64,000 nt of DNA. Origin: Eubacterium sp. (lineage in GTDB: Bacteria; Bacillota; Clostridia; Peptostreptococcales; Anaerovoracaceae). Made by a program: the position numbers and the translations under genes. The stretch covers positions 29,519-93,518 of the forward strand of contig JAETRU010000009.1 in the NCBI GenBank assembly GCA_021769965.1, read 5' to 3'. The notes beneath the pieces were generated by a model. It saw only the letters and a list, made by a program, of their open reading frames with translations, made no database searches and was not told where the DNA came from. This document shows positions 17,975 to 26,069 of this stretch, piece after piece. Within the stretch, counting starts at the first letter, position 1, and each line of letters starts with the position of its first letter.

Positions 17975-18775
17975 ATGAATATAGGTGAAATTGTAATCGC
18001 AGTAGTCTCTCTGTGCGTTATCAGCGCCATCATCGGCATCGCGCTCAGTGTGGCGGAAAAGATCTTTCACGTAGATGTCAATGAAAAGGAAGTCGCGGTG
18101 CGGGAAGCGCTGCCGGGCAGTAACTGCGGCGGCTGCGGCTATGCGGGCTGCGACGCCCTCGCAAAAGCCATCGCTGAAGGAAGCGCTCCAGTAACGGCAT
18201 GTCCTGTAGGCGGAAAACCGGTAGCGGAAGAGGTCGCCAGAATCATGGGACAGGAAGTCGGAGAGATGGAAAAGATGGTGGCTTACGTCAGATGCAGCGG
18301 AACCAGCGAGGCGAAGCAGGTAGATTACCAGTATATCGGGATCGAGAGCTGCACGTATGCGGCAAAGATGCCGGGATCCAGTCCTTACGCCTGCAAATAC
18401 GGCTGTCTGGGATACGGCTCCTGCGCCAAAGTGTGTCCGGAGCGGGCGATCCGCATCATCGACAAGAAAGCGGTCGTGGATGAAGAACTCTGTATCGCCT
18501 GCGGAAAGTGTATCAAAGTCTGTCCGCACGATCTGATCGAGCTGGTGCCTGCGGTATCGACCCACAGAGTGCAGTGCGTATCTCTGGCTAAAGGCAAAGA
18601 GGTAATGAACGCATGTAAGGCGGGCTGTATCGGATGCGGGCTCTGCGCGAAGAACTGTCCGGCAGACGCTGTCGTGATGGAAGATAACATTGCGAAGATC
18701 GACTACAGCAAATGTATCCATTGCGGTGCCTGCGCGGAAAAATGCCCGAGAAAGATCATCAGAGTGTTCGAGTAA
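17975..18775 (+). CDS. rnfB: Rnf complex subunit B, multi-cluster ferredoxin-like entry subunit
   Basis: A 266-residue subunit with an N-terminal membrane helix. A four-cysteine Fe-S domain follows (CGGCGYAGCDALAKAI with a downstream Cys), then a CxxxC region (YACKYGCLGYGSCAKVCP) and further ferredoxin-type CxxCxxCxxxCP clusters, the last being CIHCGACAEKCP. It is the predicted entry point for electrons from ferredoxin. ATG 17975 after GAGGAGGGACAGG is preferred over the longer frame from 17915 that overlaps rnfA. It is the last core rnf gene; a new promoter follows. Confidence 0.95.
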   Translation: MNIGEIVIAVVSLCVISAIIGIALSVAEKIFHVDVNEKEVAVREALPGSNCGGCGYAGCDALAKAIAEGSAPVTACPVGGKPVAEEVARIMGQEVGEMEKMVAYVRCSGTSEAKQVDYQYIGIESCTYAAKMPGSSPYACKYGCLGYGSCAKVCPERAIRIIDKKAVVDEELCIACGKCIKVCPHDLIELVPAVSTHRVQCVSLAKGKEVMNACKAGCIGCGLCAKNCPADAVVMEDNIAKIDYSKCIHCGACAEKCPRKIIRVFE

Positions 18776-18813
18776 ACAGATACGAAGGAACACAAAGAAT
18801 ATTTGATAGAATA

Positions 18814-18842
18814 TTGACAATCATCAGATTGTTCGATATTAT
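18814..18842 (+). promoter_or_regulatory. promoter of the Rnf-linked lipoprotein gene
   Basis: TTGACA (18814-18819), 17 bases, TATTAT (18837-18842): a near-perfect sigma-A promoter 52 bases before the lipoprotein start. It allows the lipoprotein to be expressed independently of, and possibly more strongly than, rnf. Confidence 0.85.
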
Positions 18843-18893
18843 ATAGGTAAACGCTATTGCTAAAGTATGAGAAAGAAATTAGGAGAGAAAATT

Positions 18894-19880
18894 ATGCTGA
18901 AGATGAAAAAATTATTGATCTCTGTATTGGCAATCGTTATGGTCTTTTCCTTTGCTGCCTGCGGCGGCGGAGACGACAACGGCGGCGGTGAAGGCGGCGA
19001 CGCAAATGCTGCGGCAGGCGCTAAGACCGGTTATGCGGTAGTAAGCTCCATTGCTGATGTCGAGGACAAAACCTTGACGATCGATTCCGTAGTTGCTGCA
19101 GTTCTTGTTGACGCAGACGGAAAGATCATCAGCCTGAAGGTTGATGAAATGCAGATCAAGCCTGATCTGGCAAAGGATGGCGGCACAGTTGAGGATCTGA
19201 GATCCAAGCTGGACAAGAAGGAAGACTACAACATGAAAGGCGCTTCCCCGATCGGAAAAGAATGGTATGAGCAGATCGCCGCTTTAGAAGAGTGGGCAAA
19301 GGGTAAAACCGCTGATGAAGTAGCGGCTGCTGTTGGTGAAGACGGTTATCCGACTGACGAAGATCTGACCGCAGGCTGCACCATTCACCTGTCTGACATC
19401 GCAAAAGCTATTACAGCTGCGGTCGACAACGCGCAGGATCTGGGCGCTTCTGCAGAAGACACTCTGAAGCTGGCTGTTACCGCAGAAAAATCCTATCAGA
19501 GCAGTGATGAAAACCTGCAGTATGATGCGGATTATGCAGCTGTAACTGTAGATGCTGACGGCAAGATCACTTCCTGCCTCATCGATGCTTCTCAGGCAAA
19601 ATGCGCTATTGACGGCGGTAAATTCAAAGTGGAAGCAGGTAACTACGCAACCAAGAAAGAATTGAAGGAAGACTACAACATGAAGGGCGCTTCCCCGATC
19701 GAAAAAGAATGGTATGAACAGGCTGCCGCTTATGAAGAATGGGCAAAGGGCAAAACTGTAGACGAGATCAAAGGCGCTGTTGACGGCGAAGGTTATCCGT
19801 CAGACGAAGATCTGAAAGCAGGCTGCACGATCGCGATCTCCGCAATCGTCGCAACGATTGAAGCTGCAATGGCTCACTAA
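18894..19880 (+). CDS. lipoprotein with duplicated ~149-residue module, Rnf/ApbE-linked
   Basis: A 328-residue lipoprotein. The signal peptide ends in the lipobox FAAC near residue 22, followed by a Gly/Asp-rich linker. Two modules, 149 residues apart, each contain a strand-rich part (AAVLVDADGKIISLKVDE; AAVTVDADGKITSCLIDA) and then DYNMKGASPI[GE]KEWYEQ, EWAKGKT, DGYP/EGYP and DL.AGCTI. The strand part resembles the start of FMN-binding domains, but no G-A-T flavinylation motif is present. The two DYNMKGASPI segments are nearly identical in DNA too, so the duplication is recent or is being homogenised. Its position between rnfB and apbE suggests a role in extracytoplasmic redox chemistry (inference). 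ATG 18894 follows AGGAGAG. Confidence 0.75.
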   Translation: MLKMKKLLISVLAIVMVFSFAACGGGDDNGGGEGGDANAAAGAKTGYAVVSSIADVEDKTLTIDSVVAAVLVDADGKIISLKVDEMQIKPDLAKDGGTVEDLRSKLDKKEDYNMKGASPIGKEWYEQIAALEEWAKGKTADEVAAAVGEDGYPTDEDLTAGCTIHLSDIAKAITAAVDNAQDLGASAEDTLKLAVTAEKSYQSSDENLQYDADYAAVTVDADGKITSCLIDASQAKCAIDGGKFKVEAGNYATKKELKEDYNMKGASPIEKEWYEQAAAYEEWAKGKTVDEIKGAVDGEGYPSDEDLKAGCTIAISAIVATIEAAMAH

Positions 19881-19895
19881 GTATTTATGAAAGCG

Positions 19896-19927
19896 AAAAG
19901 AGAGCAAGGGCTTCTTTGCTCTCTTTT
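19896..19927 (+). terminator. intrinsic terminator/attenuator between lipoprotein gene and apbE
   Basis: Perfect 12 bp arms AAAAGAGAGCAA and TTGCTCTCTTTT enclose an 8-base loop. No strong promoter is visible before apbE at 19940, so this hairpin probably gives partial termination, with high lipoprotein and low apbE expression. Confidence 0.8.
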
Positions 19928-19939
19928 CCATAGGAAACG

Positions 19940-20998
19940 ATGAAGAAGAGAATTATCTTGTTTTTACTGGCCGCCATGGTGCTTTGCTGCGGATGCGGCG
20001 ATCTCGGTCTGGCGCAGAAAGAGCGGTTTTCGTCCAGTTTTATCGATCTGTTTGACACTGCGTCGACAGTCATCGCATACGACGAAAGCCAGGAAGCCTT
20101 TGATGAGCACATGGAAACCTTTCACCAGAGATTAGAAGAATATAATAAGCTGTATGATATTTACAATACCTATGATGGTATGGTAAATCTTGCTGATGTA
20201 AACAAGCGTGCAAAAGACGGTCCGGTAGAGGTCGATCAGAAGATCATCGACCTTTTGGAATACTGCCGGGAAGTCTATACTATGAGTAAGGGTAAAACCA
20301 ACATCTGCTTCGGCTCTGTACTTTCTCTCTGGCATGACAGCAGACTGTATTCTTCTGATAATCCGGAAAAAGCGTATATCCCGGAAAAAAGCGATCTTGA
20401 GAAAGCGGCGGCACATACGAATTTTGATGATCTGATAATCGATAAAGAAAAGCGCACTGTATATTTTAAGGACCCGGAACTTCAGCTGGATGTAGGCGCG
20501 GTCGCCAAAGGCTTTGCCATCCGGGAAGTCTGCAGGTGGGCAGAAGAGAACCTCTGGTCGTCAGCAGCGATCAGCATCGGCGGTAATGTCGTTACCTTCG
20601 GGTACAAAAATGATGATGGAAAGACGCTGTGGAACATTGCCATAGAGCATCCGAATCCGGAAGCCGGTGAGAATCTGGCCAGTCTTACCATCACGGATCT
20701 GGCTGTGGTGACAAGCGGAGACTATCAGCGGTATTATATGGTAAACGGCAAAAAGTACTGCCATATTATCGATCCTGATACGCTGATGCCGGCAGAGTAT
20801 GTGGCAAGCGTATCTGTGATCTGTCCCGATTCGGCGCAGGGCGACGCACTGTCGACGACGCTTTTCAACATGCCGATAGAGGAAGGAAAGAAACTGGTCG
20901 ACTCCATGGACGGAGTTGAAGCAGTCTGGGTCGATAAAGACTATCAGCAGACTTACAGCGCAGGCTTTGAAGCATATTTGAAACATGAGGAGAAATAG
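19940..20998 (+). CDS. apbE: ApbE-type FAD:protein FMN transferase (lipoprotein)
   Basis: A 352-residue flavinyltransferase anchored outside the membrane by a lipobox (LCCGCG near residues 15-20). It moves FMN from FAD onto a Thr/Ser of target proteins such as RnfD, RnfG and NqrC-like domains. Family features visible are LFDTASTV near the N-terminus, the QLDVGAVAKGFA segment, ISIGGNVVTFG, and the C-terminal VTSGDYQRYYMV...HIIDPDT with ALSTTLFNM. It follows the Rnf lipoprotein and precedes a third FMN-binding protein by 2 bases, so its targets are encoded on both sides. Confidence 0.94.
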   Translation: MKKRIILFLLAAMVLCCGCGDLGLAQKERFSSSFIDLFDTASTVIAYDESQEAFDEHMETFHQRLEEYNKLYDIYNTYDGMVNLADVNKRAKDGPVEVDQKIIDLLEYCREVYTMSKGKTNICFGSVLSLWHDSRLYSSDNPEKAYIPEKSDLEKAAAHTNFDDLIIDKEKRTVYFKDPELQLDVGAVAKGFAIREVCRWAEENLWSSAAISIGGNVVTFGYKNDDGKTLWNIAIEHPNPEAGENLASLTITDLAVVTSGDYQRYYMVNGKKYCHIIDPDTLMPAEYVASVSVICPDSAQGDALSTTLFNMPIEEGKKLVDSMDGVEAVWVDKDYQQTYSAGFEAYLKHEEK

Positions 20999-21000
20999 TT

Positions 21001-21585
21001 ATGAAGCAAAATGCACATTTTAACCCGAAATCATCCAATTGGGTGATCTCGCTGGTCATAATGCTCGCCATTTCAGTGGCGGTGGTATTCGGTTCAGAAG
21101 CGATTTACGGCAGTGCCAACAAAAAGTACACAGAGCCTGTAGAAGTGGATTTTACCGTTGCGTCCACGCAGGAGATTGATATTACGGGCACAGATGCTTC
21201 TGACTATAATATAACTGCCGTAGAGGAAGCTTACGACGCGGCAGGCACACTGGTAGGTTATGTTGTAAAGGGAACTACAACAGGCTATAACGCAGAAGAA
21301 CCCATCGAGATGGCAACTACCGTCTCAGCAGACGGCACTCTGGTACTCGGCATCGAGATCCTGAAGCAGAAGGAAACAGAGTATCTGGGTGAACGGATCG
21401 CGACAGACGAATTCCAGTCGCAGTTTACAGGCAGATACCTTCCGGTCGTGATCACGGGAGATACAGCAAAAGGCTCTCCGATCGACGCGGTTTCCAAAGC
21501 GACCATTTCGTCTAAAGCCGTGGTCGACGGCGTAAATCAGGCCCAGGCCTTTGTGCTGGCAAACTACGCAGCCGCGGCGGAATAA
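21001..21585 (+). CDS. membrane-anchored FMN-binding domain protein
   Basis: A 194-residue protein with one N-terminal helix (about residues 14-34) and one FMN-binding domain resembling RnfG/NqrC. The flavinylation-like motif SPIDAVSKATISSKAVVDGV has Lys where Gly is usual (S-K-A-T), as some Clostridia FMN-binding proteins do. It starts 2 bases after apbE, with GAGGAGAA before ATG 21001. Probably an extracytoplasmic electron carrier or an accessory to Rnf; covalent flavinylation by the adjacent ApbE is inferred. Confidence 0.82.
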   Translation: MKQNAHFNPKSSNWVISLVIMLAISVAVVFGSEAIYGSANKKYTEPVEVDFTVASTQEIDITGTDASDYNITAVEEAYDAAGTLVGYVVKGTTTGYNAEEPIEMATTVSADGTLVLGIEILKQKETEYLGERIATDEFQSQFTGRYLPVVITGDTAKGSPIDAVSKATISSKAVVDGVNQAQAFVLANYAAAAE

Positions 21586-21631
21586 GAGACTGTCAGCATG
21601 ACAGCTTCCCATATACATCATATGAAAACGT

Positions 21632-21668
21632 GAGAGATCCCCGGTTTATTTTGCCGGGGATCTCTTTT
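21632..21668 (+). terminator. strong intrinsic terminator ending the flavin/Rnf locus
   Basis: AGAGATCCCCGG and CCGGGGATCTCT form a perfect stem with a short loop, followed by TTTT. It separates the locus from the convergent LysR gene. Confidence 0.9.
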
Positions 21669-21779
21669 GAAGCGGCGATGTTAAAAAAGGATGAACATCC
21701 TGTATAACGTATGGAAAAAGCGCAGAAGTAAATCAAAAGGCTACCGCTAAAATGGCAGATTTTTGATTTAATAGAACAA

Positions 21780-22706
21780 TTAGTTGATTGTTTGCAGAAA
21801 GTTTTCTCTAAATAACTCTATAAATCTTTGAACGGGTTGTGTCATGACGCTGTCGTTGTTAGTAATGATGGCAATCTCCTGTTGAGGTGTATTTGATTGA
21901 AGAATATAGTAATCCAGACAGTCATTGCAGGCATCTTTGACTGCCATAAGCTCTGTGACTAACGTGATGCCTAACCCCTGCTTGGCCATATTATAAGAAG
22001 TTTGTACGTTGGAGCATTCGATGGAATAAAGAGGAGAGAATTCTTCCTTCTCACACAAGAGTCGAAGAGTTTCTCCTAAGAAAGTACTGCTGGGCAGGAT
22101 AATAAATGGAAATCCTTCTAATTGTTTCATTCGGATTTTTCGAAAGTTTTTTTGCTTGGGCGCGTCGTTTTTTCCGGGAAAATCAAAAGCTTTGGGAGTT
22201 GCTAAAACCAGAAGCTCGTTTGTGAGGAATTGACTTTTGTATTGTATCGTATTGTGAATAGGGCTTCCTATCATTACGTCTATTTCATTATTGCCGAGCA
22301 TGGTGAACAGCCCATTTTCGTCTTTGCTGTCTTCAATAGAGATAATACAGTCAGGATATTCTTCCAGCAGCGTGCGGATCAATTCCGGCATGAGCAGTAC
22401 ACTTTTTGACGGAGATATGCCAATGCGGATGCGTGGGCGTGGATTAGACACTACATTACTGATTTTGCGGTTGATCTGAGACTCAGATAACAGGACCTGC
22501 TGTGCAAATTCTATATATAGTTTTCCAGCATATGTGGGCATAATTGGATAGCTTTTTCGGTCGAAAAGCGGAGTGCCTAATTTTGCTTCTAATGCCTGAA
22601 TATTTTGGCTAAGTGTTGGCTGCGAGACATACAGACTTCGGGCTGCCTTGGTGAAGTTGTGTTCTTTTGCCACCGCAACTACGTATTTTAGAGTATTAAA
22701 GTTCAT
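21780..22706 (-). CDS. LysR-family transcriptional regulator
   Basis: A 308-residue LysR protein. The N-terminal winged helix (residues about 1-60) includes FTKAARSLYVSQPTLSQNIQALEAKLG, and the C-terminal ligand-binding domain is periplasmic-binding-protein-like. It is transcribed divergently from the peptide-utilisation operon at 23145, so it very probably controls that operon and itself through the shared 438 bp region. The inducer is unknown; a peptide or amino acid derivative would fit. Confidence 0.93.
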   Translation of the reverse strand: MNFNTLKYVVAVAKEHNFTKAARSLYVSQPTLSQNIQALEAKLGTPLFDRKSYPIMPTYAGKLYIEFAQQVLLSESQINRKISNVVSNPRPRIRIGISPSKSVLLMPELIRTLLEEYPDCIISIEDSKDENGLFTMLGNNEIDVMIGSPIHNTIQYKSQFLTNELLVLATPKAFDFPGKNDAPKQKNFRKIRMKQLEGFPFIILPSSTFLGETLRLLCEKEEFSPLYSIECSNVQTSYNMAKQGLGITLVTELMAVKDACNDCLDYYILQSNTPQQEIAIITNNDSVMTQPVQRFIELFRENFLQTIN

Positions 22707-23144
22707 TTTTTATACCTCATTTTAAGTTATTACGAAATAAATTGGAATTATTGCTTTTTCTTATTGAATTTTAACATAGTTTTTTTGACCTTTCAAGAAT
22801 GGTAGTAAATTTGTGCTGCATAAATTAGCAGAAAATGGATCAAATCAATAGTTTTTTTTTATGATAATTCTAAGCGATTTATAATGATGAAAAAGAAAAC
22901 AACTAGAATTATTCTATAAATAGAATAATTATACTAAAATTTCAATTAAAATAAATTTAAAATTAATAAAAATACATTGGTATACAGACGATGTTTGGAA
23001 ATAATGGAAAATAAAAAATATTGAAATAGATTATGACAGGGCTTATAATTAGGAAAAGAAGTTTTAAAGCTTTAATCGGTCAAAAAATACGCGCGATATT
23101 GATTGAACTGCAAAATCAAAAGAACATGATAGGAGGTAACTATA
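22707..23144. other. 438 bp AT-rich divergent control region
   Basis: No gene. It is strikingly AT-rich compared with the Rnf side. It holds an inverted repeat with 10 bp arms, AATTATTCTA-TAAA-TAGAATAATT at 22907-22930, a plausible LysR operator. The operon promoter is at 23021-23049. Confidence 0.65.
23021..23049 (+). promoter_or_regulatory. promoter of the peptide-utilisation operon
   Basis: TTGAAA (23021-23026), 17 bases, TATAAT (23044-23049). It is 95 bases upstream of the first start codon and about 90 bases downstream of the 22907-22930 inverted repeat. Confidence 0.75.
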
Positions 23145-24176
23145 ATGGGAGATGTAGTAATAAAGGGTTATGAAGCGAAAGCAGGAGAGCATGCATTTTA
23201 TCGTATGCCGGTTTCAAAGCTTGCTAGTGGATTACAGCTTGAACTGCCGCTACATATTTTGAATGGTAAAGAAAGCGGTCCGACACTTATGCTTACTGCG
23301 CTGTCTCATGGTGATGCGACGACAGGATTTGAAGTCATCAGAAATGTTATGGAACAGGTAGATTTAGAAAAACTCAGTGGTACTATTATCGCAGTACCGC
23401 TTCAGAATCCTTTGGCTTTTGAATGGGATTGGCGGAATACACCGCAAGACTGCTACAATATGAATAGAACTTATCCAGGAAACTCCCGCGGATGGGTTAC
23501 TGAGCAGATGTCATCAGTTATTTCACCTTTGTGCGATTACGCGGACGCTTTGATCGACTGGCACGGCGGAGGTTATGGCGATGCAATCAACTACATTTTA
23601 TCAAAAATGGATCCTTCTGTAGATCAAACAGATGAGTTGACTGAAAAAATCAATCATATGGCAAGAGTTTACGGTCTGGAGCATATGTATGGCGGAAAGC
23701 CTGCTGGTCCGGACGCAGCGTATGCGGGAACCCTTAGCGATTATATGATTATAAAAGGAAAGCCTTCCATCGTTGCGGAAGTAGGTACAGGCATTACTGT
23801 GCTTCACGACAGATTTGTCAATGGAAGTGTGCAGGGAGTATTCAACGTAATGAAGGACATGGGCATGTATCCGGGTGAACCTGTTATTCCAAAAACACAG
23901 TGGATTGTTAAAACTCGTTCTGTGGATCGCCCGAAAAATGGCGGCATGTTCTATCCAATGATCGGCCCGGAATACATTAACAAAACTGTGCCTAAGGGAA
24001 CTCTGATCGCAGTGATCCGCGACCCGATGACTATGGAAGTTATTGAAGAAATGTATGCGCCTTATAAGGAAACAGTATTTTTGGACATGCGCGTAACTAT
24101 GACAAAAGTGCATCCAGGAGATTATGCCTATATTCTGGCGGATCTTTCGGATGCAGAGCGGATCGATAATGAGTAA
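23145..24176 (+). CDS. succinylglutamate desuccinylase/aspartoacylase-type (M14-like) zinc deacylase
   Basis: A 343-residue cytoplasmic protein of the AstE/AspA carboxypeptidase-like superfamily. Visible features are the zinc motif HGDATTGFE near residue 65, NPLAFEWDWRN, DCYNMNR, the second zinc histidine in DWHGGGYGDA, and the catalytic Glu region IVAEVGTG. The C-terminal strand-rich domain is usual for the family. Members remove N-acyl groups from amino acids or carboxy-terminal residues from peptides. As first gene of a peptide uptake operon it may process acylated or capped peptides (inference). AGGAGG precedes ATG 23145. Confidence 0.85.
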   Translation: MGDVVIKGYEAKAGEHAFYRMPVSKLASGLQLELPLHILNGKESGPTLMLTALSHGDATTGFEVIRNVMEQVDLEKLSGTIIAVPLQNPLAFEWDWRNTPQDCYNMNRTYPGNSRGWVTEQMSSVISPLCDYADALIDWHGGGYGDAINYILSKMDPSVDQTDELTEKINHMARVYGLEHMYGGKPAGPDAAYAGTLSDYMIIKGKPSIVAEVGTGITVLHDRFVNGSVQGVFNVMKDMGMYPGEPVIPKTQWIVKTRSVDRPKNGGMFYPMIGPEYINKTVPKGTLIAVIRDPMTMEVIEEMYAPYKETVFLDMRVTMTKVHPGDYAYILADLSDAERIDNE

Positions 24177-24211
24177 CATTATCGTAATTTAGCTGGGAGG
24201 GCAGCTGTACG

Positions 24212-25147
24212 ATGGTAAGGTATATAATAAAACGAATTTTACAGACCATATTAGTACTGTTTCTTGTGATGACGCTGGTGTTTGTAATACTCAGAGTCAT
24301 AGGTGATCCGACAAAGATGATGGTCACACCTGATAGTTCTTTCGAAGATCTTGAAAAGGTTCGTCATTCCTTAGGATTGGACAGATCCATATGGGAACAG
24401 TATATCGAATATTTATCGAATATACTGCATGGTGATTTCGGAGATTCTTACTATTTCCAGAGACCGGTACTGGATTTACTGAAAGAGCGGCTTCCTGCGA
24501 CTTTGAAAATTCAGTTCATCGCTCTTTTGATTTCCCTGCCTCTGGCGATTGTCTTCGGTATCATTTCCGCAATCAAGCGCAATTCGCTTTTGGATAACGT
24601 AGTGACAGTATCTGTAGTTGCAGGACGTTCTATTCCATCATTTTGGCTGGCGTTGCTGATGGTAATGATTTTTTCGGTAAAGCTTGGCTGGCTGCCTCCT
24701 TCAGGTTACGGCGAACCGAGTCAGCTGATTATGCCGGTGATAGCTGTAGCAGCGGGTATGGGAGCTAGCGTTACGAGACTGACCAGATCCTCTATGCTGG
24801 ATGTTATGAGACAGGATTATATCACGACGGCCCGAGCAAAGGGCGCAAAGGAAAGCACGGTGATTGTCAAGCATGGCCTTCACAACGCATTGCTGACGGT
24901 CGTTACCTTTGTGGCGCTTCAGATTGGGTATATGTTTGCAGGGTCTGTGGTCATTGAATCAGTCTTTGCATTGCCAGGTTTGGGCAGACTGATTGTCACG
25001 GCGATTAAGGATTATGATTTTCCTTTGATACAGGCTAGTACACTGGTATTTGCGCTCATATTTTCTCTGATCAACTGTATTGCAGATATTTGCTATACCT
25101 TGATAGATCCGAGAATATCATATAGAGATCAGGGAGGTGCTTCATGA
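24212..25147 (+). CDS. Dpp/Opp-type ABC transporter permease (DppB-like)
   Basis: A 311-residue inner-membrane permease with six helices. It has the DppB-type N-terminal segment VRYIIKRILQTILVLFLVM, the GLDRSIWEQYIEYLSNILHGDFG region, and the EAA loop (DYITTARAKGAKESTVIVKHGLHNALLTV) that contacts the ATPase. It overlaps the next permease by four bases. Confidence 0.93.
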   Translation: MVRYIIKRILQTILVLFLVMTLVFVILRVIGDPTKMMVTPDSSFEDLEKVRHSLGLDRSIWEQYIEYLSNILHGDFGDSYYFQRPVLDLLKERLPATLKIQFIALLISLPLAIVFGIISAIKRNSLLDNVVTVSVVAGRSIPSFWLALLMVMIFSVKLGWLPPSGYGEPSQLIMPVIAVAAGMGASVTRLTRSSMLDVMRQDYITTARAKGAKESTVIVKHGLHNALLTVVTFVALQIGYMFAGSVVIESVFALPGLGRLIVTAIKDYDFPLIQASTLVFALIFSLINCIADICYTLIDPRISYRDQGGAS

Positions 25148-26001
25148 AAAAGGTTTGGGAAATATTGAAGCAAAGTACCCGCACAGCAAAATTTGGTCTT
25201 GTGGTGGTAGTGATATGGGTTCTTGTAGCAATTTTTGCACCGCTGCTTGCGCCTTACGGAATCAATGATATTGATGTTGTACAACGGCTTGCGCCACCGT
25301 GCTGGATGGAGAATGGATCAATGGAGCACCTTTTGGGAACTGATCAGTTGGGCAGAGATGTGCTTACGAGGCTGATCTATGGATCTAGAATATCCCTTAT
25401 CGTGGGTATCGTTGCAGGTATTGTCGGATTGATCATTGGTGTGATCCTAGGTCTTTTGGCCGGATATTTCGGAGGAATAATTGATTCAATTATTTCACGG
25501 ATCATCGATGTCATGCTGGCATTTCCATTTATCTTTCTGGCGTTGCTTCTAGTAGCGGCGCTTGGTTCAAGTCTGGCAAACGTAATATTGGTTTTGGGTA
25601 TCACCGGATGGGTACCTTATGCCAGAACAATCAGGGCGCAGGTATTATCGGTAAAAGAAAAAGAGTTTATAAAATCGGCGCGATCGCTAGGATGCAGTGA
25701 TAGCCGTATCATTTTTAAGCAAATATTGCCTAGCGTGATTGATTCGGCGATCATTCTTGGAACGATGGACATAGGAACAATTATTCTATCGGAGGCATCC
25801 CTCACTTATCTGGGCTTGGGCATACCACCTCATATCGCTACATGGGGCAATATGATCGCTAACGGCAATGACTATATATTCAGTGCTGGATGGCTTACGA
25901 TGATACCGGGAATCGCACTATTATTGGGATGCATATCTATCAATTTTGTTGGAGACTGGCTCCGGGATATACGTGATCCAAGATTGCGGGGCGTCGATTA
26001 G
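25144..26001 (+). CDS. Dpp/Opp-type ABC transporter permease (DppC-like)
   Basis: A 285-residue permease with an N-terminal cytoplasmic start and six helices, the DppC marker segment HLLGTDQLGRDVLTRLIYGS and the EAA loop KEFIKSARSLGCSDSRIIFK. It pairs with the preceding DppB-like subunit. The ATG overlaps the upstream stop. Confidence 0.93.
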   Translation: MKKVWEILKQSTRTAKFGLVVVVIWVLVAIFAPLLAPYGINDIDVVQRLAPPCWMENGSMEHLLGTDQLGRDVLTRLIYGSRISLIVGIVAGIVGLIIGVILGLLAGYFGGIIDSIISRIIDVMLAFPFIFLALLLVAALGSSLANVILVLGITGWVPYARTIRAQVLSVKEKEFIKSARSLGCSDSRIIFKQILPSVIDSAIILGTMDIGTIILSEASLTYLGLGIPPHIATWGNMIANGNDYIFSAGWLTMIPGIALLLGCISINFVGDWLRDIRDPRLRGVD

Positions 26002-26069
26002 CAGATCTATTAAATTATGCTTTAAAATTATCATGATCGAAATTTTGATAATGGAAAGGAGATAACGAA

